Below are positions 44,886-59,600 of a stretch of DNA of 64,000 nucleotides, piece by piece (the first letter of the stretch is position 1; every line of letters begins with the position of its first letter). The DNA lies in contig CM073193.1 in NCBI GenBank assembly GCA_037042915.1, forward strand, positions 6,448,001 to 6,512,000, in the 5' to 3' direction. Under the pieces are notes generated by a model. That model did not search any database. It saw nothing but the letters and a program-made list of their open reading frames with translations, and was not told where the DNA came from. A program made the position numbers and the translations under genes. Source of the DNA: Auricularia sp. M13. Lineage: Eukaryota > Basidiomycota > Agaricomycetes > Auriculariales > Auriculariaceae.

Positions 44886-47672
44886 ATGAGTGATGAGGAA
44901 GAAATGCACGCGCCCAACGCGCCCAAACCGATCCATAGGTTGGAAGAAGCTCTTGTAAACCGAATTGCAGCTGGCGAGGCGCGTAAAGTCACCAGCAAAC
45001 GCGTCTGTGGCTGACGGTGACCGCAGATCATCCACCGCCCTTCTTCCGCTCTCAAGGAGCTCCTGGAAAATGCGCTAGATGCAGGCTCGACGACGATACA
45101 GCTGATTGCGAAGGACGGCGGGCTCAAGTTACTTCAGCTGCGCGATAATGGATGTGGCATACGCGTACGAGCTTTATTGGATCATCTTGCATGCAGACCT
45201 TGAGCCCGCGCACGCAGCGCGAAGACTTGCCCATACTTGCGGAGCGGTTTACGACATCCAAGCTATCCCAATTCGACGACCTGCGCTCGCTCGAGACGTA
45301 TGGTTTTCGTGGCGAAGCGCTTGCCAGCATATCATTTGTTGCCCAGCTGTCAGTCGTAACCAAGACCAGGCTAGAGTCCTGCGCATGGAAGTGGGTCATT
45401 TACTTGCTATTTCTCTACTGGCAACTCACACAATGGTATAACCAGAGCGTATTATGCGAACGGAGCACTTGCCCCACCGAAGGCTGGCCAGACAGCAGAA
45501 CCGAAACCATGTGCAGGCACGGACGGTACAATTATTACAGTATGTCCGCAACGATGTCAGTCTATCACCATAATCGCTGACATGAACATCCTTGCCTTTA
45601 TAGGTTGAAAATCTATTTTACAACACACCTGTAAGGCTTGCAGCGCTTAGAAACCCTTCCGACGAGTATGGGAGGCTGCTGGATGTCATGACCAAGTATG
45701 CTGTCCACAAACCTACGGTATCCTTCACTTGCCGCAAGGTGCGTCCTCCTACTTCGCTTTCTTCTTGCTGATTTCTGCAGTCAGGTGCTGCCCAACCCGA
45801 CCTAAACACCCCCGGAGGTCCGAGCGCCACCGCACGGGACAACATACACAGACTTTATGGTGCATCTGTGTCGAATGCGCTCATACGACTGGAGGCGGAA
45901 GAACAGGAAATCGTTGACGCATCTGGCAACATGGTCTGGCACTACGAGGCGCTCTGCTCGAACGCAAGCTACGCTGGCAAAAGCTTGAAGCTCATTCTTT
46001 TTATTAACGGTGAGTGCCCGAATACCGTGCTACTCCTCAGACGGTTTATGGTTCAACGCCTAGGCCGCCTCGTGGAGTCGCAACCATTCAAACGCGCAAT
46101 TGAGGCCGTTTACGCGCCCATTCTCGCCAAGGGATCGCATCCCTTTGTCTATCTAAGGCAAGCACCCCCATTTCGGCCATGGCCTACCGGCCCCTCTTTC
46201 TGACGTGCACAGTCTGAGCATCTCGCCGGAATGCCTCGACGTTAACGTGCACCCGACGAAGCGGGAAGTTCGTTTCCTGCACGAGGACGAGGTCGTAGAC
46301 GGCTTTACCACAGACCTGTTCACCAAGTTGGCGGAACAGGCACAGTCCCGGCCATTCGCCTTCAATACACAGGTGCGACCGCACACAATCTCGGCCAACT
46401 TGGCTAACACGCATTGCTCAGAAGCAATCACAGTCGCAAGCCAGGCTACAGGATGACATGAGTGTAGATGAAGACGAGGCCGAGCAGGGTTCGGACGCCG
46501 ACGAGGAGCTACCAACTTCGACCCAGGGGCCGCGGCGGGTTTACTCTCAGCACAAAGTGCGCACCTCCAACAAGGACCGTAGCCTGGACTCGATGCTTGT
46601 CGCAACCTCGTCGGAACCGGCAGCTGTGAGGACCGATTCGGGCGGGCCGGGACACATCGGCCTGAAGACTGCATCCATCCCTGAGGCGGCCACGACTCTA
46701 CTGTCTATTCTTAACTTACGCAAGGCAGTCAAGGATGTATCACATTCCAGTGCGTCGCTCATATCGCTCCCGCTATCGTGAGGCTAAGCGACGGCGCAGA
46801 GTTGCGCGACATCCTCAGCGACCATACTTTCGTTGGCCTCGTGGACGCTCAGCGTGCTCTGTCCCTTGTGCAGCATGGCACGCGATTGTACTTGTTGAAC
46901 CACGCTATCGTAAGGTGCTTTGTTTTTACCGAACTATTGCTGGACGTTCGTCAACTGAACCAGTTATTGAAGTGAAGAACTATTCTATCAGCTCGGGCTT
47001 CGACAATTCAGCGCATACCAACGCGTTGCGTTGAATCCAGCGCCTCCTCTTCGCCGTCTGATACGCATTGGGCTCGACGCAGAACTTAAGCAACGACCAT
47101 CAAAGCAACCTCTGGAGGTGGGTGCGCCCAGTCAATTCGTGACTGTAACTGAGTCCATGAAGGTATTGGAGGACAAGATCTACAAGGTCTTGATGAAGCG
47201 TCGTGAACTGCTCGACGTACACTTCTCCATCCGCATCGACGAAAGTGGTGAATTGAAGACACTGCCCATGCTCTTGCCTGGCTACGTACCTAATATGACG
47301 AAGCTCCCGTTATTTGCAATGAGGCTGGGACCGCAGGTAGGCATCACATCATGAATCCCCATTCCACTCCTTCCGCACATATATATCGTTCATTGGACGT
47401 CCCCGTGCTAATCTTTCACGTAGGTGAACTGGTCGGACGAGCAACAGTGCTTCCAAACTCTATTGCGTGAGATCGCAATGTTTTACAGCCTGGCACCTGC
47501 TCCGTTTCGGAAAGATAAGAGCACCGACAAGGATCTAGCGTGGCAAGTGCAGCACCTTATACTGGCTCAATGTCGAACAGACGTTTTCGACCCTCCTGTG
47601 GCATTGCTCGAGCATGCTCTCACTGAAGTCGCCAATTTACCAGCCCTGTACCGGGTTTTCGAAAGGTGTTGA
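44886..47672 (+). CDS. MLH1: DNA mismatch repair protein MLH1
   Basis: Twelve exons (44886-44978, 45027-45164, 45218-45390, 45446-45539, 45604-45738, 45781-46009, 46064-46157, 46213-46372, 46422-46749, 46800-46914, 46973-47336, 47424-47672) encode 723 residues. MLH1 pairs with PMS1/MLH3 to couple mismatch recognition to strand removal in the nucleus. GHKL ATPase motifs are present: [41 protein letters not shown]. So are the transducer segments [38 protein letters not shown] and [21 protein letters not shown] disordered linker precedes the C-terminal dimerisation domain, which ends in the conserved FERC. Introns 1 and 7 have GC donors (GAG/GCGCGT and AAG/GCAAGC). Every join is required by the conserved sequence. 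Confidence 0.97.
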
Positions 47673-49371
47673 TTGGCAGCGTTCTCCCCGTCGACTCCGT
47701 ACGCACGCATTTCTCGTGTATCTTTAGCTTCATATTCTATCTCTGTATCATATTGTCGCGCGGTATGCGGCGCTGGTGGCGGCCCGGTCGGCTGAAATAC
47801 TGGTTGGCGCCGTGGGCCGTAGTGACCTCGCATTCAATTGGCTCGCGCATCTAGCGCTTTAACCCCCCCTCGCCCCCCAGTGTGGGGACGAACAGGAGCT
47901 ACCATGATGCACAGTGCTGAGGGAATATCATCGAGCCTGCAACTATTACGCCTGCTCAGACAAACGACAACGTGTGACTCCATCTCGTTCTGTAACATGC
48001 TGATAGTCGAAGTAGGGGGCTGGCTCTTAGTGCCTCATCACCTCTGCTTTCACTGAACCGGTCAGACGCGTGACGGTTGACAGGTCTGACTGCTGTGGCT
48101 AAGGATCAATTATTTTCTGTCGACTTTCACCAAGTCCAACTCGTCTTCATTACTGATTTACAAAATTTTCGCTCTAGGCATATCGAAATTGCCCGGGCCC
48201 ATGGTGTGGGCAGGCCTAGTGGTGGTAGCTCCGGCAGCGGCGAGCATTGAAGTCCGGCACAGAGCCCGTTGACTTGATCTGAGTAACGTCTCACGGCTTA
48301 CCCATGCTTTTACTAGCTCCCGGGAAAGCTTCAGGCCGTATGAGTGGCGACCAATGCAGCACGTTTGTCACCGTGAGACCCGAATACAGAGTACTCCTGT
48401 CGAGCCTGCGTAGTTTCTCCGTATCAGTGAAGCGACCGTACCGGTGCCATTGGGAAATGACGCGTCGTCTGACTGATCCGAGCAATCTTGAAAAGCACCG
48501 CTTAGCTGCGCCTTCCCTGGCAGGGCGAGAGGCTCGACATCGCAGCAAGATCAGTTATTTGCATCCGTCGAGCCTCACGTCACACACGCTTCAACCATAT
48601 GGCAGAGCACAAGAGCACCTTCCCTGCATGCTAGTCAAACACCAGATAATCAAAGGAAATCATCAGAGATAATCGTAGGACGGTGTGATCTCCGTAGGAT
48701 ATTGGGAGATGCACATATACATGACACCGTTGACATGTGCCACGGTTAAGCCCTGACACTGACACGCCTGATATTGAGATCAGTGTACGAATGGCGTATC
48801 TTCGCTGTCTTGCGAGTCTGAAAGGAGATTCCCCTGATTCTTGCGTACAATGCGCCGAAACGTCACCAACGTGTCTGTTCAATGCAGGAAGCACGGGAGG
48901 CCCAGGACGTAGAGCCACAGCTGCTCACAGAGACGAATGAGGATGGTCTATCGTGCTGGACTGTCCGGTATGCCAGGAATGGTCTGGATCAACGTATTCA
49001 TCTTTACCTGAATATACCAATGTCGGACGCGACGATGAGCATGGTGCACCGCGCGACGGCCCTGCAGATGCAAGACCATCTGACCGTCGATGCCGAATGC
49101 CCTCATTCGGAGGTTAGAGACTGCAGCGTAAATGAACTCGCAAGCGCCGCGTGTTCCAGCTCCGCACAAAACAGACGCGCCTTTGCCTGCCAGCGTGCCG
49201 GTGACCCTAAACGCGTGTAGAACCTGCTTGCTGCTATGAGTGTATCGGTGCGTGCCCCCAATCTCAACTTATATAAGGACACGGCGTCCAGCTCAGCACT
49301 ACTGGCACCTGCGCGCGCACGCACCACTTCCCCAGACGCTTTCATCGCACTCCCCACGACGTCGATAACAT
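47673..49371. other. Long intergenic region without a supported gene
   Basis: About 1.7 kb. Several short frames occur (for example 48304-48672 and 48882-49220), but none has recognisable domains. A TATATAA core at 49270-49276 belongs to the next gene. The region may include relics of older insertions; I cannot show this. Confidence 0.4.
49270..49276 (+). promoter_or_regulatory. TATA box of proline-rich protein gene
   Basis: TATATAA lies about 100 bp before the ATG at 49372, in a local GC-contrasted context. Confidence 0.5.
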
Positions 49372-50336
49372 ATGCCGTGGTACACTCCCACCTCCGCCAT
49401 GATTAACGTTATCTCTCGCAAGCCCGAGAAACGTTATTCGGCGTCGCAGAAGGATGGTTTCTTCTTCCCCATCTACAACAGCCCGCATGCGGTCGACATG
49501 TACATGGGGCCGCCGCCGCCGTACCATCGCCTGTACCCCACCGGTATGCCTCAGCCGTTGCCCATCTCGCCGGACGAGCGCATGGACTTCAGCCCTCCCA
49601 TGTCTCAGCTGCCTCCAGCTCAGCAGCAGCAGAAGCAGCTGATGGGCCTTCCCTCGTCTGCACCCACTCCTCCGACGCCTATGGCGCCTCCTCAGCCTAT
49701 TCAGGAGCATCGCTCCATGTCCCCACCCAGGCATTCAGTCCCACCTGCGCCTACGCCCCACGTTTTGCTCCGGCGCACCTCGTCCATTGAGTCCCTCCGC
49801 CCACTTGAGGACGTCAGTCCTGTCGGCAGCCCGCGCCGCACGTTGTCGAGACGGCACACGCTCACTCTTGCGCCGTCAGTCCTGTTCGAGGCAGGGCCTG
49901 GAGCCGTGCCTGCCATTGCCGTCGTCCCTCCCCCTAACGCCACGGGAGCGCGAGCTGTGCGGTTCAACGACAATCCGGTGTGCGCGACACCGCCTCCCAA
50001 GCGGATCGGCTGGTTCAACAGGAGGGGAGGTGCGTGTCATAGCCCCTATCGTCAGGAAAGTAACTGAGAATCATCCAGATCAGCTCTGGACTGTACGTTT
50101 CATTCGAGGTGTCACGAGAACTATCCTGACACTTCTCACGACAGAATGACGGCGGATACGTGGAGGCGCGCCCTGGCCAGGAGTTCCCGAAGGATCTGGA
50201 CTCCTATCCGGAGCCTGGCGAAGGCTGGGAGAACGAGGCGGGCGTTCGCATCGACATCCGTCATCGCGTTGTGCCCAAGCTGCCGCGCCGATCTGCTCTG
50301 AAGCCCCAGGCGCAGCGCAACAATACTTTCCCTTAA
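49372..50336 (+). CDS. Proline-rich hypothetical protein with a 14-nt internal exon
   Basis: Three exons, 49372-50029, 50079-50092 and 50145-50336, encode 287 residues. The first exon begins MPWYTPTSAMINVISRKPEK and is rich in Pro, Met and Gln; it ends with KRIGWFNRRG. The 14-nt middle exon contributes DQLWT, and the last exon begins NDGGYVEARPGQEF and ends in a basic tail. Without the middle exon the two long exons are in different phases, so it is required. Introns are GTGCGT...CAG (49 nt) and GTACGT...CAG (52 nt) with branch-point-like CTGAG and CTGAC. There is no known domain; the protein is probably disordered. Function unknown. Confidence 0.72.
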
Positions 50337-50576
50337 TTTCCCCCCAATACTTACTGCTGGAGACACGCGCGACGAGATTATTTTATGGAATGTCACGACC
50401 AATTGTATAGTACTGCTGCCCGGATAGGCGTCGACAATATGATCCTGAGCATGCACTGCCGGGATGGGTGATTCGCACGTGCATGAGTGTCTCAGTGAAT
50501 AGGGAAGCCCTGCCAGCATCGTGTGCGCCAACTTCGCGATACACACGGTGGAATGTGGCTATGAGAGAATACGATG

Positions 50577-54006
<3,430 letters not shown>

Positions 54007-54050
54007 CGCGCTCAAAGTTCGGTGGTTGGGTGAGTGGCACGTGCCGTGAG

Positions 54051-54089
54051 GCAGCGGAGTCGCGGTTCTGACTCCGCGACTCCGACTGC
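54051..54089. repeat. Imperfect inverted repeat upstream of the RecQ start
   Basis: Arms GCAGCGGAGTCGCGG (54051-54065) and CCGCGACTCCGACTGC (54074-54089) are complementary apart from one extra base, around an 8-nt spacer. It lies 45 bp upstream of the RecQ start codon and 127 bp from the transposon left end. It may be a regulatory palindrome or a relic of another element. Confidence 0.75.
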
Positions 54090-54212
54090 TCCCCGGTGGG
54101 AACGACCTCGAAGAGGTGAAAAAATTTCTAGTACTATATTCGCCTAGACCTTTATCTCCACGTTGTAAGCTAAAGAGGCGTTTTATTCCTAGTTCATACT
54201 GAGTAGGCGCTG

Positions 54213-54215
54213 TCA
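54213..54215. repeat. Target-site duplication TCA, left
   Basis: TCA immediately precedes the left terminal CACCG and recurs as TCA after the right end at 62139-62141. A 3-bp duplication is the hallmark of CACTA (En/Spm) elements. Confidence 0.75.
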
Positions 54216-54266
54216 CACCGGGGGCAATAGTTCCATCGTTGAGCGCTCAACGATGTAAGATCGTTG
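54216..54266 (+). repeat. Left terminal inverted repeat of CACTA-like element
   Basis: Begins CACCGGGGGCAATAGTTCCA. It matches the reverse complement of 62088-62138 at 46 of 51 positions. It contains the palindrome CGTTGAGCGCTCAACG. Confidence 0.9.
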
Positions 54267-54544
54267 CGCCCAAGCGACTGCGGATGCCAAGAATGTCCGG
54301 CCCGGTCGTCAATCATAATGGGGCCGGGGCTCTGCGGCCAAACAAGTGTCCACACACGTCGCTCCCAATCCTCTCTTATTGCTTGAGCCCAGCAGCTGCC
54401 GCTCGTAGCGTCTCCACCTCCGTTGGTTCGGGTTGAGTACCGATATCACCGATCCGAGCATAGGCTGTCTCGAGCGTGCCACATCATGTGAAGTTACTTG
54501 CTGTGGCAACTTATAATCAGTACTTATGCGCATTTACTCCCAAG

Positions 54545-57500
54545 ATGTCCCGTGTCGTTTGTCTCTGTTCTGAATGCAGGACCCTAACATTCACGGATGA
54601 ACGCGGGACACATAGCGGCCGGCGTGTGGCGCCTGCAACGCGGCTGTCTCATGAAAGCAAGGATCGCAGGCCAGCTTCGCCTTCAGCTCCCATACAGGCT
54701 ACACCTGTGACGGTCTCAAGAGCCGTGACCAAGCCGGCCTTAGGTGACTGAGCATCCTATTTCTCAGACTTTGATAGTTGACATCCATAGATTTCTCCGA
54801 GGAGACGAAGAATATCATACTGATGTGCTGTGTTTTGCTGCTCTGGCTGCGTCTTTGTGCAGGTGCTAGTCGTGCAACTGTTCGCAAACTTGGGACTCTG
54901 CTGGCTCTTACCCTCGCAGCCATGGTGTCTTTGCTAGCCCTTGTTCTGAAGGCTGTCAATGCGCCAGTCGTCTCACTGTCGATTGATATTCCACACGACG
55001 AGCGCACCATGTTCAAACTGCTTGGCATCGAGCCTGTGATCACGCGTAGTGTGCAGTGCCCACGGTGTTTCACGTCATACGACATCAACAACATCCCGGC
55101 GACATGCTCTCACAAGGAGTCGCCGCGGGCGCGAGCTTGCAATGAGCCACTCATGCGTACACGCCAGACGCGAAAGCGAGGTCGCATTCCGGTCCCACGG
55201 TGCCTATACAGCACACAGTCTTTTGAGGACTGGCTCTCGTATTTTCTCTCGCGGTCTTCGATCGAGGAGACATTGCATGGTGGCTTCAACCCTCGCCCGG
55301 CTGACGGTATCATGCATGGAATCTGGGACAGCCCTGCCTGGCAGAGCCTGGGCGACTTCACACTCGAGAAATACAATCTCGTCTTCAGTCTGTATGTTGA
55401 CTGGTTCAATCCACTTGGCAATAAGACCGCTGGCAAGGTCATATCTTGCGGTGCAATTATGCTTGCATGTATGAATCTCCCACCAGAGCTGCGATATCTG
55501 CCGGAGAACCTCTTCTTCGCCGGTATTATGCCTCCCCCATTTCAACCGGACGTGGTGACCATGTCAAATCTCATCAGTCCCGTTGTCGAGCAGCTCATCA
55601 AGCTCTACGACGGCAAGCTTATGCGCACAACCAATCATCCTGATGGTGTCAAGGTCCGCGTCGCCGTCCTGCCAGTCATTGGGGACTTGCCTGCTATCCG
55701 GAAACTCTGCGGTTACGTTGCTCCGACCGCTGACTTGTTATGCTCATACTGCACAACGGTTCTGGCCGATATAGAGGACCTGGACTGGGACGTCTGGCAT
55801 AGGAGGACCCCGGCCGAAGTTCGTGATGCTGCGCGGCGCTGGCAACAGGCGCCTACCATCGCCGGCCGCAATGCAATTACGACAGAGACCGGGGTGCGCT
55901 GGTCACCACTCCACCAACTCAGCTACTGGGATCCTGTCAAAGCCCCCGTAATTGGCTTCATGCATAATATGGTGGAGGGTGTGCTTGTGCATCACCTTCG
56001 GGTCTTGTGGGGCATCGGAGCACCTGACACTGCTGTCAAGGCGTACAAGGAAGCTCTGGTTGAGGATCATGAATCGCTGGATGGCTATGAATCCAGCGAA
56101 TATGATTCTGAACTCGAGGCTATTATGCGGGAATCTCAGGAGAGCGGCGATACAGGCCCATCGCAACCACGTCGGACTCCATCACAATCAGCCTCTTCGA
56201 CGTCCCAGATTGATGATGACACAATCATGGACAATACCGACGACGACCCTCCTGCATCTTCAGAGGCCACGTTGTCATCCGATGCAACCGAGCGAGCTGC
56301 CGATCCCGACTATGAGGATCTCGGTGTGCCGGAGTTGTGCGCATTCTCAGATGCTGAGATGGCTGAGATTCGACAATGCATTCAGGATGTTGCCCTGCCC
56401 ACTTGGGTAGCTCGCCCGCCCAACAATCTGGGCGAAGCTTCACACGGCAAGCTAAAGGCCGACGTCGTCCTTGTTCTCTTCACGGTCATATTCCCAATGA
56501 TTGTGCCAGAGATCTTGGCCCGCACCCTTCCTGAGCCAAGTCGGCGACGCATCGTCTTGCTCGAGAACTTCGCGCATCTTATTGCAGCCACAAACATTGT
56601 TGCCTCCTATTCGACATCTGACGCTCTTGCCGATGCTTATATGGATCACTTCGTGCATTATCGCCAGACCCGACAGCAGCTCTGGCCGCGTCAGCACTCC
56701 GTTCCGAACCATCACATCGCAATGCACAACGGGGAAGTCCTTAAGTTTTGGGGGCCACTTCCTCCACTCAGCGAATTCGCATACGAGCGTCAAAATGGCA
56801 TCCTTGCTTCCATTCCCACAAACAACCACAACTGTAAGATCTACAGTATCTTTGACATAATGTGCAGTTAACACATTGAATAGATGATATGGATCTCACT
56901 ATGTTACGACAGATCTGTCGGCGCGGTCGTCTTGAGGCACTCATTCGCGATGCCGTCAAGAACAGCGCCGTACTTCAAAAGTTCTGTGCTGTTCTGTTTC
57001 CTGACGTATTGCCTACGGCGGTCCTCTCGTCAGCTGAGACCGCTATCATCAATTCGCAGAACAAGGCGCTCACCGAGGAGCACTACCAGCTCATTCTTGA
57101 CTTTGTCAATAAGCCATCTGCAGTTTGGCGGCACCGCGACGACTTGCCCCATCCCCCATTGGCGAAGATCCTTCCTCCAATGGCAAAGTCGGTTCACAGC
57201 ATGAACGTTGCTGATCGCACCTACGCTACAATGGAGTCTCATTTGGGGAACAGTAGCATCATGTTCACTGTGCCGCACACTCGCACTAAACGTTGTGGCT
57301 TCATCCAGCATATTTGGACCATGCCAATGGACGGCCGTATGCGCACATTCATGCTCGTATGCCCACAGGACGACATGACAGCTAGCGAATACGCACAGAC
57401 ACCCTACATTGCTGTTGCGGATATGCAGACTCGCGTGGTTGCCTGTACACTGACCGACGCACCATTCATTATTGAGCATACCAACATTGTTTCTCATGTA

Positions 57501-57587
57501 CCCGTCTACCGAAGGCCAAGCGGAACATTTGGCATTAACAGGGACATGTATATAGTGAATCATGCACTGAATCGGGGAAGGAAGTAA
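54545..57587 (+). CDS. Tnp2-like CACTA transposase
   Basis: Three exons, 54545-54743, 54791-56833 and 56884-57587, encode 981 residues. The N-terminus MSRVVCLCSECRTLTF opens with a CxxC zinc-like motif followed by a Gly-Arg-Arg segment, typical of basidiomycete Tnp2-like proteins. Two hydrophobic helices follow (ILMCCVLLLWLRLCAG, LALTLAAMVSLLALVLK). The conserved core reads PHDERTMFKLLGIEPVITRS, QCPRCFTSYDINNIPATC, IWDSPAWQSLGDFTLEKYNL, YVDWFNPLGNKTAGKVISCG, GVKVRVAVLPVIGDLPAIRK and HLRVLWGIGAP. The element pattern suggests a DDE-type nuclease core, but I cannot pin the three acidic residues by eye. The C-terminal exon (DMDLTMLRQICRRGRLEAL) matches the tail of the same family. No stop or frameshift interrupts the spliced frame. 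Confidence 0.88.
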
Positions 57588-57599
57588 TACATGACTTGT

Positions 57600-59240
57600 A
57601 CGAGCATTGTCGAGTGTTGTCGTTGGAGCCGACGAGCGTGTCGGTTTCGGCCAACCGCGACGCCCTGAGCCGTCCAGCTCGGGCGCCCGCACGCCAGGAC
57701 GACGCGCAAATCAGCCCGTACCGAGGTACGGGCTGATTGCGTCGTTGCGCGGCCGCTGCAGTGGGCGGTGTGCGCGCGCGCGTCGGTTTCGGCCAACTGC
57801 GACGCCCTGAGCTGTCCAGCTCGGGCGCCCGCACGCCTGGACGACGCGCGAAGCAGCCCGTACCGGAGTACGGGCTGTTTGCGCCTGCTTGCGCCTGCGG
57901 CGCCGTCGCTGGAGCCGGCGCGCCCGCGCGCGCGTCGGTTTTGGCCAACCGCAACGCCCGGAGCCGCCCAGCTCGGGCGCCCGCACGCCAGGACGACGCG
58001 CGAAGCAGCCCGTACCGGAGTACGGGCTGATTGCGCCTGCTAGTGCCTGCGCGCCGTCGCTGGAGCCGGCCGCGCCCGCGCGCGCGTCGGTTTCGGCCAA
58101 CCGCAACGCCCGGAGCCGCCCAGCTCGGGCGCCCGCACGCCTGGACGACGCGCGAAGCAGCCCGTACCGAGGTACGGGCTGATTGCGTTGCTGCGCGGCC
58201 GCTGCAGTCGGCGGTGTGCGCGCGCGCGTCGGTTTCGGCCAACTGCGACGCCCTGAGCTGTCCAGCTCGGGCGCCCGCACGCCTGGACGACGCGCGAAGC
58301 AGCCCGTACCGGAGTACGGGCTGATTGCGCCTGCTAGTGCCTGCGCGCCGTCGCTGGAGCCGGCCGCGCCCGCGCGCGCGTCGGTTTTGGCCCACCGTGA
58401 CGCCCAGAGCCGCCCAGCTCGGGCGCCCGCACGCCTGGACGATGCGCGAAGCAGCCCGTACCGGAGTACGGGCTGTTTGCGCCTGCGCGCCGTCGCTGGA
58501 GCCGGCCGCGCCCGCGCGCGCGTCGGTTTTGGCCAACCGCAACGCCCGGAGCCGCCCAGCTCGGGCGCCCGCACGCCAGGACGACGCGCGAAGCAGCCCG
58601 TACCGGAGTACGGGCTGATTGCGCCTGCTAGTGCCTGCGCGCCGTCGCTGGAGCCGGCCGCGCGCGCGCGCGCGCGTCGGTTTCGCCAACCGCGACGCCC
58701 TGAGCCGTCCGGCTCGGGCGCCCGCACGCCAGGACGACGCGCGAATCAGCCCGTACCGAGGTACGGGCTGATTGCGTTGCTGCGCGGCCGCTGCAGTTGG
58801 CGGTGTGCGCGCGGCCGTCGATATCGGCCATCCGCGGCGAGCGCAGCGTCCTAGCCGCGGTGGGTGCGTGCGCGCGTGTACGGTCTGGGGGCTGGTTGCG
58901 CCTTTGCCTCGTCGCTGGAGCCGGCGGCGAGCGCGCACACCGATATCGGCCAACCGGGGCGTGGCAGCCGGCAAGCCCTTGGTCGTTGGCGACAGCCCCA
59001 ACGCGTGCTTCCGGTACGCGGTGCTAATGCCGAGGTGCCACTGGGAGCCCGTGAGCCAGCCCGTACACTTGTATACTTGTACGGGCTAGGCGGTCGTCAG
59101 CAGCTGTCTGCAGGCGCTGAGGCGAGCCGCGAGCAGCCAGAGCGCCGCTGGTAGCTCGTGAGCCAGCCAGTGCAATGACACGGGCTGGGTAGTCGTTCCG
59201 TGTGCTCGTGTGAGCCGCAAGCATTGCAGTCTCGTCCTGT
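57600..59240. repeat. Internal tandem repeat array with palindromic cores
   Basis: Eight 24-bp palindromes occur at 57712, 57854, 58006, 58158, 58300, 58452, 58594 and 58747. Each has arms CAGCCCGTAC and GTACGGGCTG around CGGA or CGAG. Between them lie about 120 bp of shared sequence, including TCGGTTT-GGCCAAC and CAGCTCGGGCGCCCGCACGC. Two unit types exist. Type A has core CGAG and spacer GCGGCCGCTGCAG; type B has core CGGA and spacer CGTCGCTGGAGCCGG. The order is A-B-B-A-B-B-B-A and the spacing is 142 or 152-153 bp. Beyond 58830 the units become degenerate; a related palindrome with a longer loop lies at 59057-59088. The array lies between the 3' ends of the two transposon genes and is not coding. 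Confidence 0.92.
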
Positions 59241-59600
59241 AGTGGTTGCAGGCTCGGTAAATATGCAGCGGTCCGGACAAGAGCCCGTTTGAGACCGACC
59301 TCGGCGCCGTCCGGAAAATAGATGAAAAAGCTATATAAATTTTGGGATGAGATACTAAGACCTAAAAATGACCCAAACCTACTTTTATGCTTGAAGGGAA
59401 GGTATCTGGCACGAAATTTGGAAATTTCAAGGACGGATTTGGGTCATAATATTATTAGCGCCAAACAGTCCAGGTCATTGCTACAATGCTACGTGTATTG
59501 GGAACTTGGGAACTTGACATATGGTGCACAAAATTGTGAGTCCGTTCTGCATAGGTACTGAGTCTCGAGTCTCTTGTTGAGCGCACAGCGCTGCAATTCG

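Noticed and set aside
48304-49220. Two plus-strand frames of 112-122 codons in the long gap after MLH1.
   Set aside because: They have no recognisable domains or supporting signals and end or begin arbitrarily.
57712-58770. Regularly spaced palindromic repeats considered as a CRISPR array.
   Set aside because: Spacers are themselves repeats of 118-129 bp, no cas genes exist, and the host is a eukaryote.
57535-59001. Long minus-strand frame of 488 codons, and several plus-strand frames, over the transposon repeat array.
   Set aside because: They consist only of translated tandem repeats in multiple frames and overlap the transposase end; they reflect repeat length and GC content, not a gene.
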